Shown piece after piece: positions 15,401-17,398 of a stretch of 17,398 nucleotides of DNA. A program made the translations under genes and the position numbers. The first letter of the stretch is position 1. Each line of letters opens with the position of its first letter. This stretch comes from Pseudomonadota bacterium (lineage in GTDB: Bacteria > Pseudomonadota > Alphaproteobacteria > Rhizobiales > Xanthobacteraceae), in contig JAEVZN010000098.1 in the NCBI GenBank assembly GCA_023392205.1, forward strand, positions 1 to 17,398. Reading direction: 5' to 3'. Under the pieces are notes generated by a model. The model was not told the origin of the DNA, searched no databases, and saw only the letters and a program-made list of their open reading frames with translations.

Positions 15401-15726
15401 TCTACGCATTGCTGGCCGATACTTATCTGAAACTTGGCCGGCCGGAATCTGCACAAGAGTTGCTGGATCTCGGAATGCAGACCGTCCGGGACAATTCCGA
15501 ACGCATCTTCGAAGCGGAATTTCTCCGCCTTTCCTCCGATGCGTCCCTTTGCACCGGAGTATGCGAGGCAAGGAAGGATCCGCACTCACTCCTGCAGCAA
15601 GCGGCTGCAGTCGCGACCTATCAGGGCGCCGAAGCCTTGCTGGCGCGCATTTCGGACAGCCTCGCCGACCTCGGCGCACCTGTGATTCGGCCGCATGAAA
15701 GTGAGACCTGCCGGGCGCGGCATTGA
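12445..15726 (+). CDS. SAM-domain class III adenylate/guanylate cyclase fused to AAA-type ATPase and TPR-like region
   Basis: This is a 1093-residue multidomain signalling protein. Residues 1-58 form a SAM domain (LDDLLGSLGLSEYL to HRRKLLRAI). Residues about 80-255 form a class III cyclase domain making cyclic nucleotide from ATP or GTP: metal aspartates D88 (FCDMVGS) and D132 (YMGDGILAYFG), and transition-state residues N206 and R210 (NLAARLQ). An ATPase module follows, with Walker A GEAGIGKS (306-313) and Walker B VFILVED (431-437). Residues about 680-1075 are Ala/Leu-rich helical repeats of TPR type. No membrane segment is seen. Catalytic residues are intact, so it is probably active, with ATPase and repeats sensing an unknown signal. 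ATG at 12445 is the first usable start after an in-frame TAA at 12397; GGTGGAG lies very close to it. Confidence 0.93.
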   Translation: MDRRLDDLLGSLGLSEYLTRFRDHAVDFTILPDLTDSDLKEIGLPLGHRRKLLRAIGEAGRQTDTPPPHTDESRDDAVRRQLTVLFCDMVGSAALSTQLDPEDLRLVISRHHSEITRVIRECDGFVARYMGDGILAYFGYPEAHEDDAAQAASAALGSIEAITRLRAYSGAALELRAGIATGLVVVGDLLIQGSRQEQGVVGETPNLAARLQALARPNTVVICSNTRRLIEGRFEFRDLGKLDVRGWSQAVQAWQLMSTIDTESRYVTHHREHMAPLYGRDEEVEMLMRRWADAVDGEGRVVLLTGEAGIGKSHIASAIQQNLEGKPHAAIRYLCSAHHTNSVLFPFIAQLERAAEFGRSDNAQSRLKKLSTYLAQIGADGVVSVAILAHLLSIPCDIDPAFRDASPARQKEQVLSALLRLIEQQARQKCVFILVEDIHWIDPTSLELLTLLVEQVPAMKALLLATARSEFVPPWPRHAHITTTSLTRLGKRSGVALINRVTAGKRLPDDLVEEIIVRTDGVPLFIEELTKTIIESGVLQEREGRYECDQALPAMAIPTTLQASLTARLDRLAPVREVAQIGAVVGRQFSYEVLASIAGITPKALDDALQHLVASELVFCRGQPPNSVYTFKHALVRDAAYESLLKTKRLQFHAAIADTFERHFPEIAEAQPETIAHHLTEAGLLHKARQYWLAAGKKAAMRSANQEAIAHLRRGLSTFNPGHKDPTSAREELDFRLALGPCLIATHGPASALSVETFVRSRALCERLEDPPEYLEVMFWLTTASVMRGELPLASETITILIDRAQRQGDRPALLNAMRGKAMILMFMGRLGEASTAIEEALSFFEASDEADRLAARSAGQDAGVADLALMSWCLWLQGSAEAVGRVEDAIRRADAIAHPHSLAYASYYASVLYAFLGNPETSLLHAKRCLELSEEHGFRQWRGLTQAVCANAQARISRNSSALDEAFSALEEYRKAGYQLGITALYALLADTYLKLGRPESAQELLDLGMQTVRDNSERIFEAEFLRLSSDASLCTGVCEARKDPHSLLQQAAAVATYQGAEALLARISDSLADLGAPVIRPHESETCRARH

Positions 15727-15753
15727 GCCGGGCCCGTGCACTCTCCACCGATG

Positions 15754-16866
15754 TCATCCGGTGACGAGCTGCGGCCCTGACTCCGCAGCACTTCTGTATT
15801 GCTGCACGCGCCGCTTCGTCGCCTCATAGCCGCGGTCGAAGCCATCTTTCAGATTCTTGTGATTCCAGTCGAAGGTTATCCTCGAATCGACTTCGATCTC
15901 GACGATGTCCCCGTGCCACTTGTTGTCGTATTTGACATGGAATTTGAACAGCTTGATGTCGTCTTCGCCGACAGTGGCCGCAAAGAGCATGCAGAGATTG
16001 CCAAGTGCATCCGTCAGGTTCTTTGGCGAGCGGACCTGATCTGCATCGACAATGCGACTCACCCAGACCTCGTCGAGGTCAGGGTGCTCGTCCAGAAGCC
16101 GCTCGAAATTGACCGTGTCGACGAGAGCGCCTTCACAATACGTGTCTCCATCGATGTCAACCGTGGCCTCGACGAAGGGCAGGGCAGAGCAGGCGCACAG
16201 GCTCGCCGCATCGATCGGTCGAAAGTCGGTCCTGTCCTTGCGGTTTGCAAACAGCGCAAGCCGTTGCTTGCTCAGGTTCCAGGCATTGTGGAAGATGAAT
16301 TCCTTACGCTCGAAGATCTTCTCGAAGCGGATGGCCTGGAGAAAACTACTGTCAGGGTAGTGAATGCGTGACAGGCCATTGACGTTTGAAAGATACAGGA
16401 GCGACGTCCAGTATCGGATGAACGGGTTCACGGCCATCACATTGTTCAGCGACCAGTGATTGAGGTCGCCTTCATTCCACTTTGTCGTGTCACGCATGAA
16501 CTCGACCGTTTCAGCGGCGGCCTTCATCATGCGGTCCGGAAGCCAGAGATTGTCATAGGTTTTCGGATCCAGAATGAATTCCGTCGTCGCCCTTCCGAGG
16601 GCGCCCCAATCCGGACCGAAGACTGTATTGATCGGAAATTTCGAGTACGAAACGTCGTCGCGGAAGACGCCATCGCGGAAAAATTCGTAGGTTTTCTTTG
16701 CGCGATCAGGTCCTTCGAACTGATTGTAAACAATCCCAACCCACGCGCCGATGCAGGACAGTGCCCAAACGTCGAACTTTATGTCTTCCTCTTCGAGCCG
16801 CTGTAGCATTCCGATATGGAGTCCGGCGGCAGGTCCGCCACCTGCCAATGTGATTGCCCGCTTCAT
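15754..16866 (-). CDS. Patatin-like protein with altered catalytic dyad
   Basis: This 370-residue protein has the patatin/RssA-like fold pattern. The glycine-rich oxyanion loop LAGGGPAAGLHIGML (7-21) is present, and ASLCACSALPFVEATVDIDG (221-240) matches the conserved segment before the second motif. The nucleophile elbow, normally G-x-S-x-G-A, reads L-S-C-I-G-A (36-41), putting Cys38 at the serine position. The DGG/DGA aspartate motif reads E-G-A (245-247), putting Glu at the aspartate position. The protein may be a non-lipolytic member or use a Cys nucleophile. ATG at 16866 is preferred (GGGAG 7-8 bases upstream); the frame extends 26 codons upstream to 16944 with unlike residues. It converges with the cyclase gene, 27 bases apart. 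Confidence 0.85.
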   Translation of the reverse strand: MKRAITLAGGGPAAGLHIGMLQRLEEEDIKFDVWALSCIGAWVGIVYNQFEGPDRAKKTYEFFRDGVFRDDVSYSKFPINTVFGPDWGALGRATTEFILDPKTYDNLWLPDRMMKAAAETVEFMRDTTKWNEGDLNHWSLNNVMAVNPFIRYWTSLLYLSNVNGLSRIHYPDSSFLQAIRFEKIFERKEFIFHNAWNLSKQRLALFANRKDRTDFRPIDAASLCACSALPFVEATVDIDGDTYCEGALVDTVNFERLLDEHPDLDEVWVSRIVDADQVRSPKNLTDALGNLCMLFAATVGEDDIKLFKFHVKYDNKWHGDIVEIEVDSRITFDWNHKNLKDGFDRGYEATKRRVQQYRSAAESGPQLVTG

Positions 16867-17168
16867 TGCCAATCTCCCATCTTGAGGGGTATTCGCGTAA
16901 CGCACAATCCAGGAAGTCCGGTGCGGACAATAGCGCAACCGCAAGGCGCATGTCTAACGGGGATCATACATCCAGCGTTTGCGAACCGTCGATCGTGCTG
17001 CGAGAGTCAATCGCATTCATAAGGTAAAGTGGGTCGCACCGGCTTCGCTTCGGTCTTCTGACAAACTGTATAAATTTCTCCGCGATGTATGTGAGCAACC
17101 TCACATTGCCGGTGCGCCAACTTGGATAGCATCCGACACGAACCGAAGGTTCTGTCAGGAGGCCTGTC
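16867..17168. other. 302-base intergenic region between divergent genes
   Basis: No gene is supported here. It separates the minus-strand patatin-like gene from the plus-strand secreted-protein gene. It contains a small hairpin GTCCG-GTG-CGGAC (16916-16928), a lone TATAAA (17069-17074) with no good -35, and the TGTGA-N6-TCACA box at 17090-17105. No convincing promoter was found for the patatin-like gene. Confidence 0.6.
17090..17105. promoter_or_regulatory. CRP/cAMP-receptor-type box TGTGA-N6-TCACA
   Basis: TGTGAGCAACCTCACA matches the CRP core exactly in both half-sites with the right 6-base spacer, and symmetry extends one more base each side (A…T at 17089 and 17106). Its centre is at 17097.5, about 71 bases before the ATG at 17169. 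A start site near 17139 would place it at -41.5, the class II activation position, with TAGCAT (17127-17132) as a modest -10. If TATAAA at 17069 is used instead, the box would repress. Confidence 0.5.
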
Positions 17169-17398
17169 ATGAAGATGCTGTCAAGAATGACCATCCATCG
17201 CTGGACCTATATGCTGATCATCGCGTTTTGCATGCACCAGCCGGCCTGGGCCGCAGAAGTCACGTCATGCGCGGTCGAGTATCGCAGGTCCTTGTTTCTC
17301 AATGAGGAATTGCGGTGGCCGACGCACGGAAATGTCCCGGCCCAGATCGATGAAACCTATCGCCCGGTTCACGAATATATTTGCCATATCTATAACGG
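17169..17398 (+). CDS. Exported protein of unknown function (5' part only)
   Basis: The gene begins with ATG at 17169, with a perfect AGGAGG (17157-17162) 6 bases upstream, and runs off the window after 76 codons. Residues 1-28 form a signal peptide: a basic N-region MKMLSRMTIHRW, a hydrophobic core TYMLIIAFCM, and a cleavage site near AWA|AEV. The visible mature part has two cysteines (C34, C72) and many Tyr, His and Glu residues. I do not recognise a family from this fragment. The CRP-type box upstream suggests catabolite or cAMP control. Confidence 0.75.
   Translation, partial: MKMLSRMTIHRWTYMLIIAFCMHQPAWAAEVTSCAVEYRRSLFLNEELRWPTHGNVPAQIDETYRPVHEYICHIYN

Noticed and set aside
13114..15585. 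Long minus-strand frames (256 and 319 codons) inside the cyclase gene
   Set aside because: They lie antisense to the ATPase and repeat regions of a continuous 1093-residue protein and show no family features.
15746..15763. CACCG…CGGTG hairpin between the cyclase and patatin-like genes
   Set aside because: A 5-bp stem overlapping the patatin stop codon, with no T-run; too weak to call a terminator.
1..17398. Mobile element, CRISPR array, tRNA or phage defence system
   Set aside because: No transposase, integrase, repeat–spacer pattern, tRNA-like cloverleaf or defence-gene motif was seen on either strand.

Overview
The window looks like chromosomal DNA of an alphaproteobacterium, most likely Hyphomicrobiales (Rhizobiales; Bradyrhizobium or Xanthobacteraceae-like). 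The basis is high GC by eye, abundant Bug-type (TctC) solute-binding proteins, GntR/FCD and IclR regulators of catabolic genes, and a SAM–cyclase–AAA–TPR signalling protein of a kind common in that order. This placement is inference; there is no rRNA or other marker gene. No tRNA, CRISPR array, insertion sequence or prophage gene was recognised.

Positions 1-10703 form a catabolic island. A TctC-type binding protein (minus strand, cut by the window edge) diverges from a GntR/FCD regulator, and their two promoters share the perfect palindrome TTTTATGCATAAAA. Downstream of the regulator, on the plus strand, lie an extradiol-dioxygenase-like VOC protein and a quinone-oxidoreductase-like MDR enzyme. 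A convergent minus-strand operon then runs from 7551 down to 3693: GlcG/HbpS-like protein, meta-cleavage-product-hydrolase-like alpha/beta hydrolase, a second VOC dioxygenase paralogue, a second TctC-type binding protein, and a cupin. An IclR regulator diverges from this operon and is followed by a second alpha/beta hydrolase and a malate/L-lactate dehydrogenase (LDH2) family oxidoreductase. Together the genes suggest uptake of an aromatic or carboxylated compound, extradiol ring opening by two related dioxygenases, hydrolysis of the ring-fission product, and oxidoreduction of hydroxy or keto acids. The ring-activating oxygenase and the TctA/TctB membrane subunits are not in the window.

Positions 10704-17398 hold unrelated genes: class I fructose-1,6-bisphosphatase (minus), a 56-residue secreted protein followed by a very strong hairpin, a 1093-residue class III nucleotide cyclase with SAM, AAA-type ATPase and TPR-like regions, a patatin-like protein whose catalytic Ser and Asp positions appear to be Cys and Glu, and the start of an exported protein. 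A perfect TGTGA-N6-TCACA box, the form bound by CRP-type cAMP receptors, lies upstream of that last gene.

The best leads are the altered patatin catalytic dyad, the symmetric operator and promoter pair at 908-951, related TTATGC repeats before the cupin gene, the CRP-like box close to a cyclase gene, and the paired dioxygenase modules.
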